Positions 22,305 through 33,654 of a stretch of 64,000 bases of DNA are shown one piece after another. This stretch comes from Cololabis saira (lineage: Eukaryota > Chordata > Actinopteri > Beloniformes > Belonidae). The number at the start of each line of letters is the position of its first letter. Positions within the stretch are counted from its first letter, which is position 1. The DNA lies in contig NC_084599.1 of NCBI RefSeq assembly GCF_033807715.1, positions 2,076,501 through 2,140,500 on the forward strand. The letters are read 5' to 3'. The position numbers and the translations under genes are program-made. The notes under the pieces are model-generated. The model was not told the DNA's origin and did not search any database. It was given only the letters and a program-made list of their open reading frames with translations.

Positions 22305-23243
22305 GTGATAGACAACTCTGTCGTCTGTGGGGTCCCACAGGGGTCAGTCTTAGGCCCTAAGCTATTTACTCTATATATCAATGACATAATCAAAACATCT
22401 GATGTATTAAAACTTATTTTATTTGCTGATGATACAAATATTTTCTGCTCAGGAAACGACTTGAATATACTGGAAAAAGCGATTAACAGAGAAATGACAA
22501 AACTAAATACATGGTTTAATATAAATAAATTATCACTAAATCTGGCAAAGACCAAATTCATGTTATTTGGGAGAAATAATGTAAAGAAAAGCATAAACTT
22601 GCAAGTTAATGGATACAATATAGAAAGAGTGAGGGAACATAAGGTTCTGGGTATATTAGTGGATGACCTCTTGACATGGCGACCACATGTAAAAATAATT
22701 CAAAATAAGATGGCAAGGAGTGTGTCTATTCTGTGGAAATTGCAGAAATCTCTCAATTTAAACTCGCTTAAGACCATATATTCGGCACTAATAGTCCCAC
22801 ATATGAGGTACTGTGTAGAAAATTGGGGTTTCACTTACAAGGGCATTACAGAACCAATATTTAAATTGCAAAAAAAAGCGCTTCGCATCATTCATTCTGT
22901 CCCAGCCAGGGCACATACGAACGAACTGTTCATAAAGGCGAAATATCTAAAACTGAGAGAGATACTTCATTTTCAGATGCTACAAACAATTTACAAAGCA
23001 ACACAGGCGGCATTACCAGTAAATGTTCAGAAATTGTTCACTCTTAGTCAAGGTCCTCACAGCATGCGCAGCTTGCTGCAGTTTCAACAGAAAAAGATAA
23101 GGACAACGATGGGAAGCCATAGTTTGTCAGTAGCTGGTGTGAAAATGTGGAATAGCCTAAACAATGAATTAAAGTTAGCAAGAAATGTAACTGTTTTCAA
23201 ACATGGGTTAAAGAAACTGTTATTGAAGGATTATCAAACCTAG
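22305..23243 (+). pseudogene. Non-LTR reverse transcriptase, C-terminal part
   Basis: 312 residues, open to its stop. [20 protein letters not shown] (RT block 4) lies at about residues 9-28 and LILFADDTNIF (catalytic YxDD-type box) at about 37-47. The thumb region follows, with SLNLAKTKFMLF, HKVLGILVDDLLTWRPHVK, LIVPHMRYCVENWG and a terminal KMWNSLNNELK block typical of LINE C-termini. The endonuclease and fingers are missing because of 5' truncation, and the M at 22305 is only the first in-frame ATG. The frame has no internal stop, so the copy is relatively young. Confidence 0.85.
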
Positions 23244-23288
23244 GTACACGAAGGCAATGTCTGGCTATGTGTACAAAACAATGGCAAT

Positions 23289-23840
23289 GTGGGAAATTCA
23301 GCACTGGAGCACCTAGCATGGAAACAAAACATGGAGACTAAAAGTCACTATAAAATGTGTGTGTGTGACATTGAGCTCTATCACAGCACAGCAGATATCA
23401 CGACCAAGCAGAACATAAAATCAAGAATGGAGATTCTGAACTGGTCAGTAAATGCTATTGACAAGATTTTTTCTACACGGCGTGCTGGGACAAGGGAACC
23501 GGCCTGTCCAGATGGGACATTCTTGGCGGGATACACCATGGACAGCTGGAATAAGTGGAAAGTAGTGTGTCTTGGGGTGTTGGATATAGAAGACGTGGAA
23601 GACGTCTATATATTCACGGGCATGACGGTGGGCCTAGTGATCCTAGGGCTTGGCGGGGTCTGGATGCTACAAAAGTTGAGAAAAGTGAGAGCTGATCAGG
23701 CAAAGCTGCTCTCTGGCCTCGCTGACATCCAGGAGAGACTGACCAGTGTATGGTCGGAGGTGTCCAAAGCTCGGGAGGAGATGAAGTCAGTACGAGCGGA
23801 GGGGGCAAAGGCGGCTAGAGAGCCAGAGGACGGCGACTAA
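23289..23840 (+). CDS. Unrecognised ORF: membrane segment plus coiled coil
   Basis: 183 residues. I do not recognise the family. Residues ~100-125 (VYIFTGMTVGLVILGLGGVW) form a convincing transmembrane helix, followed by basic residues (QKLRKVRADQ) and a heptad-like helix rich in Leu, Glu and Lys up to the acidic end EPEDGD. The N-terminal half contains CPDGTFLAGYTMDSWNKW. It starts 45 bp after the RT stop and ends before the LINE 3' tail, so it lies in what should be a 3' untranslated region. It could be an extra LINE ORF, a captured gene fragment, or chance. No expression evidence can be seen. Confidence 0.4.
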   Translation: MGNSALEHLAWKQNMETKSHYKMCVCDIELYHSTADITTKQNIKSRMEILNWSVNAIDKIFSTRRAGTREPACPDGTFLAGYTMDSWNKWKVVCLGVLDIEDVEDVYIFTGMTVGLVILGLGGVWMLQKLRKVRADQAKLLSGLADIQERLTSVWSEVSKAREEMKSVRAEGAKAAREPEDGD

Positions 23841-24629
23841 TCAAAATCTGCATTGACACACGCACCTCCATTGCAAAGTGGATTGCATGCAAAAAGAGGC
23901 TTGGACATTAAAATAACTGAACAGTGGACACAGTAGTAAATCACAGGAACGGTGATCAGGATGAGTGGACTGGACACGTGTACAAACATACATGCTATCT
24001 GGACTGTGAAGGATGAAATTAGACAAATTGCTATGTGGTAAACTATGTATCTTACTGAATTCTGTTGTTGATGTGATCATGAATCTTACATAGAACGGGG
24101 CGGGACTTTGATAAGCGTCAGCTTCTCCCGTACCCTTTTCGTCATGTGCTGAGTATGCAATGTATAATGTTCTGGAGATGAAATGTGTCTATATAAACAT
24201 GCCGAAATAAACGAAAAATAAACTGTGCTCCCGGACAGTCCCGGTGAGCATTTGCGGACGCACAGCGGCGCTCTATGGCAAAAGAGACAGGAGGAAGTGA
24301 TACTTCATTATAATTATATATTTCGTATCGTTTTTGTTCGTGAACGAAAATGACCATAGATTTTAGTGGAGTATTTATTTTGTGAACTATATTTTCGTTT
24401 AGTCTTTATTAGTCAATGAAATTGCATAATGATTTTGTCCAAGTTATTGTTTATACACGTGTTTTTTGTCTAGTCCGGTCTCGTTTTCGTCCGGTGAAAA
24501 ATGGGCGTTGACGAACATATTTCGTTTCCGTTTTCGTGAACGAGAACAGACCGCCATATCAATCCTGTCAATCACAGTGTACTCTCTCCCCTGCCCAAAG
24601 CAGCTGCATATACACCACTCACCTGTCTC

Positions 24630-27457
24630 AAACTCTGTCTTCTCAATATCAGATCACTAACCAATAAGGCCCTTCTCATCTCTGATCTCATCACCGACAA
24701 AACTCTGGACATTCTCTGCCTCACAGAAACGTGGCAACAGCCGAATGATTTCACCCAGTTAAATGCAACCACCCCACCTGGCTTTTCCTTTTTTAGTAAA
24801 CCCCGCGCCACTGGGAGGGGGGGGGGGGGCTGGCTCTCATCTACCGTAAAAACATAAAAGTCACTGCTCTCACTGTCCCCCAACACTCCTCCTTTGAATG
24901 CCTAGCCGTAAAACTCTCTGGACCCAAACCCATCATCATTGTCACCATCTACAGACCACCAAAACCCTCCGCTGTTTTCCTTACTGAATTCTCATCACTG
25001 TTAACATCTGTATGCACAATGTCCCCTACTGTTATCCTCCATGGCGATTTCAACATTCATATTGACGACCCATCCTGCACCCTGGCAAACGACTTAACAT
25101 CACTCCTGAACTGCCTTGGTATCACACAACACGTCAACCTCTCAACACATAACAAAGGTCACATTCTCGATTTAATCTGCTGCACAGACATAACTCCCGC
25201 CAACCTCACTATCATGGACTTCCCCATCTCGGACCACAAAGCCATACTTTATGACATCCATACCCAACTGCACAAAGTCAAAGAACAACGGATCATCTCC
25301 TTCAGGAACATCAAACACATCAACCCCACAGATCTCTCTACCCTTATCAGCTCCTTCCCCAATCCCCCCTCATCATCCTCCTCCCCTGCTGACCTGGTAA
25401 ACCACTACAACAACTGTCTCTCCTCCTCCCTCACTGCCCTAGCTCCACTGAAAACCCGCTCAGTTTCATTTACCCACTCCGCCCCCTGGTTCACCCCTGA
25501 CCTCCACCAGCTCAAAACCACAGGCCGTCGACTGGAGCGACTCTACAAAAAGACCGGACTCACTGTGCACAACCAAATGTACTCCGACCACCTTCACCAC
25601 TACAAAAATGCACTTAATACTGCCAAATCATCATATTACTCCAACCTCATTAACTCTGCCACAGGAAAGAATAGAGTCCTTTTCTCAACTGTCAACCACT
25701 TACTTCAGCCTCCAAAAACCCTCCCTCCAGACATCTCCACAGACCAGTGCATCGCCTTCCTGGACTTCTTCAGCTCCAAAATAAACATAATTCACCATCA
25801 ACTGGCCTCAACACGCACTCCCACAAATGACCCACCCTGGATAACCACCACCAACCAACCTCTCTCCAGCTCTCTCACCAATTTCACTCCGGTATCAGAA
25901 CACACCATCTCAGAACTCATTCGTAAAGCCAAAACCACCACCTGTCAGTTTGATCCCCTCCCCACCCTGCTTGTCAAAGCATGTCTGTCATCCATTTCCC
26001 CCATGATTACTGAAATAATTAACTCTTCCCTCACCACTGGAATTGTTCCCCCAATCCTCAAACTAGCTGCCATCACACCCACCCTAAAAAAACCCGGTGC
26101 AGACCCATCCGACCTCAATCATTACAGGCCCATCTCCAACCTTCCCTTCATCTCCAAAACTCTGGAAAGGGTGGTTGCAGCACAATTACAGTCCCACCTC
26201 AATTCAAATAACCTCCACGAACCCTTCCAATCTGGTTTCCGCCCCAATCACAGTACTGAAACAGCCCTGGTTAAAATCACCAACGACCTCCTCCGTGCAG
26301 CTGACTCCGGCCTACTCACCATCCTCATCCTCCTGGACCTCAGCGCAGCTTTCGACACCATTTCTCACCCAATACTCCTGGACCACCTGGCTGGCATTGG
26401 GATCACTGGTGTTGCACTCTCCTGGCTTTCATCATACCTCACTGACCGTCAACAGTTTGTCCAACTACGGAACCATAAATCTGGGTGCACGGGTGTCACA
26501 ATGGGTGTCCCCCAGGGGTCAGTATTGGGTCCAATTCTCTTCACCATCTACCTCCTACCCCTAGGTTCAATTCTCCGTCACCATAGGGTCCATTTTCACA
26601 CCTACGCTGATGACACACAGATCTATATCTCCTCCAAACCCACCGCTGCCATTCCTCCCACTTCCCTCACCACCTGCCTACACGACATCAATACCTGGAT
26701 GAGCAATAACTTCTTAAAACTCAACGTCAATAAAACTGAGGCTCTTCTCATCGGCTCCAAATCCACCCTCACCAAGTCACAACCCTCTCCCGCCCTTCCC
26801 ATCATCATCGACGGCTTTCCGGTACCCTTTTCCCCCCACGTCAAGAGCCTCGGCGTCATTTTGGACAGCACACTCTCCTTTTTACCTCACATTCACAACA
26901 TCACCCGGACTGCATTCTTTCACCTCCGCAACATCTCCAGACTTCGTCCAGCACTGTCCCAATCCAGCACAGAAATCCTGGTTCACTCATTCATCACATC
27001 CCGTATTGATTACTGCAACGCCCTCCTCACTGGCCTCCCAACCAAACTCACCGACAAACTGCAACTCATACAGAACTCGGCCGCCCGGATCATCACCCGC
27101 ACCAAGTCATCTGATCACATCACCCCTGTTCTTATCCAACTCCACTGGCTCCCAGTCCAATACCGTATCATTTACAAAAACCTCCTCCTCACCCACAAAG
27201 CCCTTCACAACCTAGCCCCCACTTACCTCTGTGACCTATTGCAAGATTACACCCCCTCCCTTACCCTCCACTCAACCTCTGCTGGACTCCTTTACACTCC
27301 CACCTCACACCTTAGCACCATGGGTGCCCGAGCTTTCAGCTGCTCGGCACCCAGACTCTGGAACTCCCTCCCCCCACACATAAAACAATTACACTCCATC
27401 ACCACATTCAAAACACAACTCAAAACCCACCTGTTCAAACTTGCCCATTCACTATAA
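24630..27457 (+). pseudogene. L2 LINE ORF2: endonuclease and reverse transcriptase
   Basis: Apurinic-type endonuclease blocks LLNIRSLTNKALLISDL, LCLTETW (catalytic Glu), [19 protein letters not shown] (Asp/Asn) and [10 protein letters not shown] (Asp-His) are followed by the [33 protein letters not shown] (first Asp), [26 protein letters not shown] (YADD at about 26605) and a C-terminal [11 protein letters not shown] domain. The frame from 25019 is open for 812 residues. Upstream it is broken near the G run at 24818-24829, which shifts the frame inside the endonuclease. It looks otherwise healthy, so the homopolymer slip may be the main lesion; the insertion between ORF1 and ORF2 also disables the element. 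Confidence 0.9.
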
Positions 27458-27650
27458 CCGGACATCACGCACTACTTCCCACCAGTTTGTTTGTCTACTG
27501 TTATATTATTTGTATTGTTGCTTTTATGGATGTTTATTGTATTTTTAATTGTATTTCTTGTGTTTTTATTCTGTAAGGTGACCTTGGGTGACGTGAAAGG
27601 CGCCTCCAAATAAAATGAATTATTAATTATTATTATTATAAGTCTGAGCC

Positions 27651-27720
27651 TTATAAATGTTATTTAATCTGAGCAACAACTTTAAACTGTTCAGTGTTGC
27701 AACTTTTCAATTTTGCACAT
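27651..27720 (+). repeat. Direct duplicate of outer-hAT sequence (empty-site copy)
   Basis: ttataaatgttatttaatct and the following 50 bp repeat the sequence left of the L2 (17444-17460 continuing at 19116-19172). The left copy is interrupted by the second hAT and the piggyBac; this right copy is not, so it preserves both pre-insertion sites. Confidence 0.75.
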
Positions 27721-27737
27721 CAGGGAGATATTTTTTT

Positions 27738-28713
27738 TTAAAGGAGCCGTCTGTAAGAAATGGCCAAAACTGGTACTGCAGTCACTTTCAAAATATTGTT
27801 GAGCGGCGTGTACCCTCCCCCTCCTCCCCCCGACCAGAGGTTGCCAGGTAGGCTGCAGAATGCAGCAGGAACGTAGGCTGCCATGGCTGCCATAATTAGA
27901 GCCGAGCTGGCAACCCGGATGCCGAAACAATACTGACTTGGTGATTGGGAGATAGGTGGAGGGTGGAGCTTCAGGCCAAAACAAAAAATGACAACATAAA
28001 CATCAGTTGAGGGCTGCAACTCCTCTTTTTAAACTGGAATATCCTGGCTTGAGTGCTGTTGTCAGTGACGCGGATGCGCTCCGGAGCCGATCTATGTGCC
28101 CGCCGTGCGGTTGCAGCGCCAGCGCGCAGAATCCGCCGGGCAGATCCGGCTGAAATTCCGCTGGTCGGTCCCCGGGAGTCCCTGCTACCAGTCCAGGCCA
28201 GTTCCTGCGGTCCCGGCCGGTCGGAAGCGGTCAGATTCCCTGGTTAAAGCCGCGGTGATGCGCGCTGCTCCAGCAGCGCTGCTCCCGGGCGCCCGGCGTG
28301 GCTCCGGGGCCAGCGTTCAGCATCCGCCGGGTAGATCCGGCTTAAATAGTGCATAAATGTTATTTATATAGGCCTACAACTCATATTTAATTTTTTTAAC
28401 AATAAAGTTTCCATTTGTTAAAATTCAGTGTTGTGATAATTTACAGGCTCGGGCTGCTCTGGCGGAGCGAGGGTTTATTCTCCTCCCCTGCTACATGTCA
28501 TTCAGGGAGCCAATCAGCGCAGAGCCTCATTATCATACCACCCCCTTCCCTAAAAATGAGGCGCAGAAAAAGAGGTTAGAAGCGGTAAAACTAGTGACAG
28601 GGCCCACAGGCTGGATTTATGATTTATGTGGAAAAAACAAGCTTTAGATTGTTTTTAAGACATTCAAGGCCTGTTTAAAATATACATTAAATGCCATAAT
28701 AGGTCTCCTTTAA
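27738..28713. mobile_element. MITE-like composite in the outer hAT
   Basis: Starts ttaaaggagccgtctgtaag and ends cataataggtctcctttaa, so the outermost 9 bp are inverted. The right 240 bp match, in opposite orientation, the element at 58413-58988 (shared aggcctgtttaaaat, cataataggtc, and 'ccaatcagcgcagagcctca'-type text). The left part is a different common fish repeat ('ctgtaagaaatggccaaaac'). It may be one element or two fused. No coding function. Confidence 0.5.
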
Positions 28714-28878
28714 GTCTGAGCCAATGTTATTTTGTGTGTGTGTGTAATAAACAACTAGCACGTTTATATTTTGCATTTTGTTTTCTTACTGTACCGAAAA
28801 TGAACCGAACCGTGACCTCCAAACCGAGGTACGTACCGAACCAAGATTTTTGTGTACCGTTACACCCCTACTATCAGC

Positions 28879-30307
28879 ATATCCCTGCGAGATTTCTCTT
28901 CAAAACAATGAAAATGAAAATCTCAACATTGAAGAAGATGGACTAAGACCTCTTTAGTTTTTTGATAAATTATATTGATCATTGCTACTGCTGTTGAGAA
29001 AATAGTAAGATGATGAAGGTAGCGGGAGCTCATTCAGAGGTTATGTAATGTATACTTAAGTAGAGTTACAACTACATTGTATTAATGAGGCCACAAACAG
29101 CTGGAGACTTGAGATTTTGATGACTTTGGATCGACCGGTTATGTCACATCCAGCTGCCAGACACATGGAAATTAGCAAAAAGCCTTTCCAGTACACTTTT
29201 AAAAAATGTCTTTTTCAATATTTGGTTTTGCGCAAATCTAGGGGTAATGAAATATGCCTACTCGCATATGTGTTTTGAGTTTTGAGGGAGGGTAATGCAA
29301 AGTTGACACAGATCGTAAAGGAGCAGAAGGCTAAGATTAAGTTAACAGTTATCACTGCAGAATCAGAGGAAAAATAATACACAAACAAAAGGAGTGAAAA
29401 AAACCACAAGTAAGTGCAAACATGTTCACTATGTGGCAGATCAATGTGGTAGATAGCTTTGTAATTCAACACAAATTCAATGAGAAATTCATAAAAACAA
29501 GATTTCTTATCAAATAGAATAAATCTGAATCAGATTATCTGAGTCATAATTAGGGTGCAGTTGCATCAGTAAATCTTTTTCATCACTTGGAGACTCAGGG
29601 GGTGGTGAGCATAGCTGCTACCCAAATCAAACATATTTACAACCTCCTCTACTAAAAACAAACAGGCTCCTTCTCCTTGCCATTTTTGTTAAAGCCTATA
29701 AAATATGAATAAAAACGCCATAAAATTCCAGTGCCGTGAGTAAGAACCTTGTCAGTGAACCGATGTCTGCATTCGGTGGTGTGTTCTTGTGCTTTGTGTG
29801 CTGGTGCATACACCAAAATAAGCCCGAAGATAGTCTATTGTTTGATGAGACCATGCTTTACTCTAAAAACCCTTTGTCTTTATGTAAACAACCATGACCT
29901 TCAGGATTAATTTACTTTTTTCCAGAGATTAGGAGCATTTTTGTCAAGCTGGTATATAACTTTTGACTACAGAAAAGCCAATGAAAGATGCAACTTTATG
30001 GTTTTATCAAGAATGTTTTGTAAAACTTTGGTTGCTGACTCACTGAGTTTTTGTCAAACAGTGACAAAACAGACATCTCTGTCATCCCGTGATCCTTGTG
30101 TGAAGTGATGAAACTTGCAGAAGCACTAAAGTGGGATATGCGCTGTTTTTCCTACCTGGGGTTTGAGTTGTGGCCTGTTTGAGTGGCAAAACTTGGTAGA
30201 GGCGTTTTGCTGAGTTTCTCTCTGTCATTTTTGGAAGGATAGGACAGTTTTGGTGCTTCATTGGGTGGGCATGGATTGTCTGTACCCAAAAGTAAATTGC
30301 ACAGGTC
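28879..30307. other. Anonymous intergenic or intronic sequence
   Basis: AT-rich sequence outside the hAT target duplication. The open frames are short, with no family motif, and I see no repeats of note. It may be host unique DNA. Confidence 0.5.
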
Positions 30308-30315
30308 CCCTACAG

Positions 30316-30539
30316 CAGTGTTTCCCAACCCTGGTCCTCAAGGCCCACTGTCCTGCATGTTTTAGATGTTTCCCTTAATCATCACACCTGATTCTTATTA
30401 ATGGTCCTAATTAGCTTGTCATCAAGGTCTGCACAAATCTGTTGATGACACAGCCACTTGTATCACGGTGTGCTGAAGCAGGGAAACATCTAAAACATTC
30501 AGGACAGTGTGCCTCAAGGATCAGGGTTAGGAAACACTG
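30316..30539. mobile_element. hAT-type MITE
   Basis: 224 bp with inverted ends cagtgtttcccaaccctg and cagggttaggaaacactg, flanked by a perfect 8-bp duplication CCCTACAG (30308-30315 and 30540-30547). Internal sequence is also semi-palindromic ('aggcccactgtcctgcatg' against 'aggacagtgtgcctcaagg'). It is a typical abundant fish hAT MITE without coding content. Confidence 0.92.
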
Positions 30540-30689
30540 CCCTACAGAATGAATGGTGTTCATGTGATTAACCATTATATTAATTCTATTTGTATTTATT
30601 ATTACAAATTATCTTGGTTTTTAGTAACTTTTTGGGGGTTATTCAATTACAACCTTCATTAAAGCATCTTTAAACCCAAACTATGTACT

Positions 30690-32460
30690 GCCATTCTGCC
30701 GCTTGCCAGGATGTCAGCTGGCATATAGCAGACATCCACACAGAAAGGTGGAAGCAGCAGTGGGATGATCAGTGGGTGGGACTGCAGGTCAGCACGCAGC
30801 TCCTGAAGCTCCGGCCTGCAAACATGCACAACAATGAGAAAAGTGAGGGGGGGGGCAGACCAACGCAACAAACTACAAAAACGATGGACAACATAGATGG
30901 CTATGAGATACTTATAATTAGTAAAAAATGGAAGAGGAGAAGAGAGGGGTGAGAGGCACCGCCCAGTGGATCGTGGCGGGGCCTCCCTGCAGCATAGGCC
31001 TATAGCAGCATATCTACCACAAAGCTATATTTGAATTATAGTCTTGTTCTATAGCTGCAGCTATGACTACTGACTCTAACACACTAGAGTTTACACTACC
31101 TAGAGATTTACCAACACTAACTAGAGGTTTATTGAACACTAACTAGAGGCTTTACTAAACAGAAAGGTTTTAAGTTTAGTTTTAAAGGTGGAGGTGGTGT
31201 CAGCCTCCTTAACCCAGATTGGAAGTTGGTTCCATTGTAATGGTGCTTGATAGCAAAACGCCGCCCTCCAAATCTACATTTGGATACTCTAGGAACTACG
31301 AGTAAACATGCACTTTGAGAACGCAGAGCTCTGTTAGGAACATAAGGTACTATAAGGTCTTGCAAATATTGTGGAGCTAAGCCGTTTTGGGCTTTATATG
31401 CAAGTAATACAATTTTGAATTGGATTCTGAATTTTACGGGTAGCCAATGGAGCGACGCTAACACTGGAGAGACGTGGTCTCTCCTGCTAATTCCTGTCAG
31501 CACTCACGCTGCTGCATTTTGGATCAGCTGGAGCCTATTCAGCAAATTACTTGGACATCCTGCTAATAACACATTACAGTAATCTAGTCTAGAAGATACA
31601 AACACATGAACTAGTTTTTATGCATCACTCTGCGAGAAGATATTCCTAATCTTTGCAATATTACGGAGATGGAAAAATGCTATTTTACAAACCTGATTAA
31701 CATATGGTTAAAACGACAAATCCTGATCAAAAACAACACCAAGGTTTCTCACAGTTGCACTGGAAGCCATCTCAATACCATCTAATCCCTTCCTAAGATG
31801 CTCTGGACCAAGAATGATAACCTCTGTTTTATCTGAGTTTAGTAGCAAGAAATTTAAAATTTAACTAACGGTTCTGTTTCATCCGGCTTCATAGACAAAT
31901 AGAGCTGCGTATCATCAGCATAGCAATGAAAGTGTATGCCGTGATTCTGGATTATACTTCCCAATGGCTGCATGTGTAAACTGAACAAGATTGGCCCTAG
32001 CACTGAACCCTGAGGAACACCATAGTAACCCTCGACTGTTCTGAACAAACCTCATGTACATGAACAAACTGGAATCTGTCAGATAGATATGATTTAAACC
32101 AACGTAGAGCTGTCCTTTTAATCCCAACAACATGCTCTAACCTGTAAAGTAAGATGCTGATCTACAGTGTCAAAAGCAGCACTGAGGTCCAGTAGAACCA
32201 GTATGGACACTAATCCCTTATCTGAGGTCCAGTAGAACCAGTATGGAAACTAATCCCTTATCTGAGGGCATAAGAAGGTAATTCGTAACTCGAGCCAGTG
32301 CTGTTCTGAACACTGACTGAAAAACTTCAAACAGACCATTTCTATACAAATGGTCACATAACTGACTTGCAACCACTTTTTACAGAATTTTAGGTACAAA
32401 TGGAAGGTTAGAAATTGGTCTATAATTAGCTAAGGTGTCTGGGTCAAGAGAAGGTTTTTT
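30690..32460 (-). mobile_element. L2/Rex1-group LINE, 5'-truncated and decayed
   Basis: Read on the minus strand: an RT fragment (32048 to about 31854) with [20 protein letters not shown] and [17 protein letters not shown]; a gap of degenerate sequence; the C-terminal domain (31503-31129) with RRDHVSPVLASLHWLPVKF and FKIVLLAYKAQNGLAPQYL; then a 3' untranslated part ending near 30690 that matches the tail segment at 38610-38870. Frameshifts and stops separate the pieces. A copy of the same family lies at 59965-60905. A 36-bp tandem duplication occurs at 32183-32262. Confidence 0.75.
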
Positions 32461-33110
32461 AAGTAAAGGTTAAAAGGACAGCGTAATGAGACCTCAGTAG
32501 GTTGTAGTCCACAGCAACCCGAGTCTTTTAACGTTGGATCAAAGTCTCTATGATATTGCGTTGCCGTGCAACAAGCGTCCAAATTTCCGTTAGCTTGAAA
32601 ATGAGCATAGTTGAATATCTCAAAAACCGTAATAGCTAGCATGATGAGACTAAAATATGTTGTAGTACAACACGTCCTGGGTTTGTCCATGTTGTAATGA
32701 TGTCGGTACGATAAACCGTTGCCTAGCAACAAGCGTCCAAATTAAAATTGATTTTTGTTTTTAATTGAAAGTTAAATATCACAAAAAAAATAAGTAGCAT
32801 CATGAGGTTGTATGGTCCTTTAGTGCCAATGAGGCCGAGTGTTTGTAAATTTGAACGATGTCTCTACGATAAAGTTCGGCCGAGCAATAAGTGTCCGGAT
32901 TTTCGCCTTTTTTTTTTTCTTTTTGCCATCTAGCATTGCCACGGTAACACTTTTGACTGAGAAAAGTAACACCCATCGAGGCACGATGGAGACGCATCCA
33001 ACGATGTATGACCAATGACGGATTACCGCATGGGCAAAGTGGGCGTGTGCCCAGGGCCCTGGAGCCAATGGGGGCCCTCGGCTTTCAAACGTTTTGTTTT
33101 TTTTTAATGT
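32461..33110. repeat. Dispersed repeat family with 'caacaagcgtcc' motifs
   Basis: Contains cgttgcctagcaacaagcgt-type words twice (32555-32580, 32718-32740), gccacggtaacacttttgac and catcgaggcacgatggagac. The same vocabulary appears at 43490-43560 and in the 49879-52330 and 53750-54080 repeats, so these belong to one loose family of fish non-coding repeats. No ORF. Confidence 0.45.
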
Positions 33111-33190
33111 GTAAATTAAAATAAAATAAAATGTGCTGTGCATTCTCTAAATTTAGTAGGTGTAAACAGCATAGACGCCAGCAGCTCAGA

Positions 33191-33370
33191 TCAGTGTTGT
33201 TTTTGTCAACGATGACGATGACGAAATTATTTCGTCGACGCAGCTTTTTTTCATGACGATAACGAGACGGTGACGAGCTTAACGTGGCTCTTTGATGACT
33301 AAAACATGACGAGACGTGTTTGAGTTGACCAGACGAGACTAGATGAAAATGTTAGTGGGTCAGACGTTCT
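33191..33370. repeat. Fragment of the 'gtcaacgaaaac' hAT-like repeat
   Basis: cagtgttgtttttgtcaacg followed by repeated 'gacgatgacgaaat' words resembles the terminal region of the element at 21135-24550. It is a single end only. Confidence 0.5.
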
Positions 33371-33654
33371 AAATGCATGACATTTCTGCCTGCCTTTGTC
33401 ATGTCTGTCAAAAATGTAAAAATACTGTATCAGCGCTGCAACCTCACCTGGCATCACCTGCAGCACCTGAACGCAACACGGCTGCATCACAGTCACACAG
33501 TCTGGTAGGATGATGGACGTGATCGCAAACGACGAGATGATATATGGACATATTTTCAATATAATCAAGCAGAAAGAAAACAGAATGCATCGTAGAAGGA
33601 GACGGCCATAAATGTGGCTGTGGTGTATTTGATCGAGCACTTGGTGCTCGACTA

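Larger units (their letters stand above)
22300..24235 (+). mobile_element. 5'-truncated LINE nested in the DNA transposon
   Basis: Begins within the RT and ends in gccgaaataaacgaaaaataaa, a plausible LINE 3' end. The clade is uncertain; the protein resembles I/Nimb-type or other fish non-LTR elements rather than the surrounding L2. The part after the RT is unusually long (about 1 kb) and includes an unrecognised open frame at 23289-23840. Confidence 0.65.
21135..24550. mobile_element. hAT-like DNA transposon inserted in L2, itself interrupted
   Basis: The left end (tgttgttcttgttcc, then about 25 T) and the repeated ttagtctagttttagtc text at 21190-21420 match a common fish element rich in 'ttttagtc' and 'gtcaacgaaaa' words. 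The right end near 24550 (cgttttcgtgaacgagaaca) is an imperfect inverted counterpart. A related fragment lies at 33191-33370. Precise ends and target duplication are unclear. It carries a 5'-truncated LINE (22300 to about 24235). Confidence 0.6.
19200..27640 (+). mobile_element. L2-clade LINE with esterase ORF1 (interrupted)
   Basis: A near-complete LINE: 5' region, ORF1 with a proline/serine-rich N-terminus and SGNH-esterase-like domain (19348-20896), ORF2 with endonuclease and RT (about 24630-27457), and a 3' end (ttgggtgacgtgaaaggcgc, then an aataaaatgaattattatt-type tail to about 27640) characteristic of fish L2 elements. About 3.4 kb of other elements are inserted between ORF1 and ORF2 (about 21135-24550). 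The 5' boundary is approximate and no clear target duplication was found. Confidence 0.85.
1903..28870. mobile_element. hAT-type DNA transposon split by nested insertions
   Basis: Terminal inverted repeats taggggtgtaacggtaca (1903-1920) and its exact reverse complement (28853-28870) are flanked by a perfect 8-bp direct duplication CTATCAGC (1895-1902 and 28871-28878). Eight-base duplications are the hallmark of hAT transposition, and this terminus looks like a common fish hAT family. The remaining element sequence is scattered among insertions: about 1903-2653, 16049-16061, 17443-17460, 19116 to about 19200, and about 27641-28870. I see no transposase, so it was probably already non-autonomous. 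Subterminal gaaccg/cggttc words occur near both ends. The long span is explained by later elements landing inside it. Confidence 0.85.
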
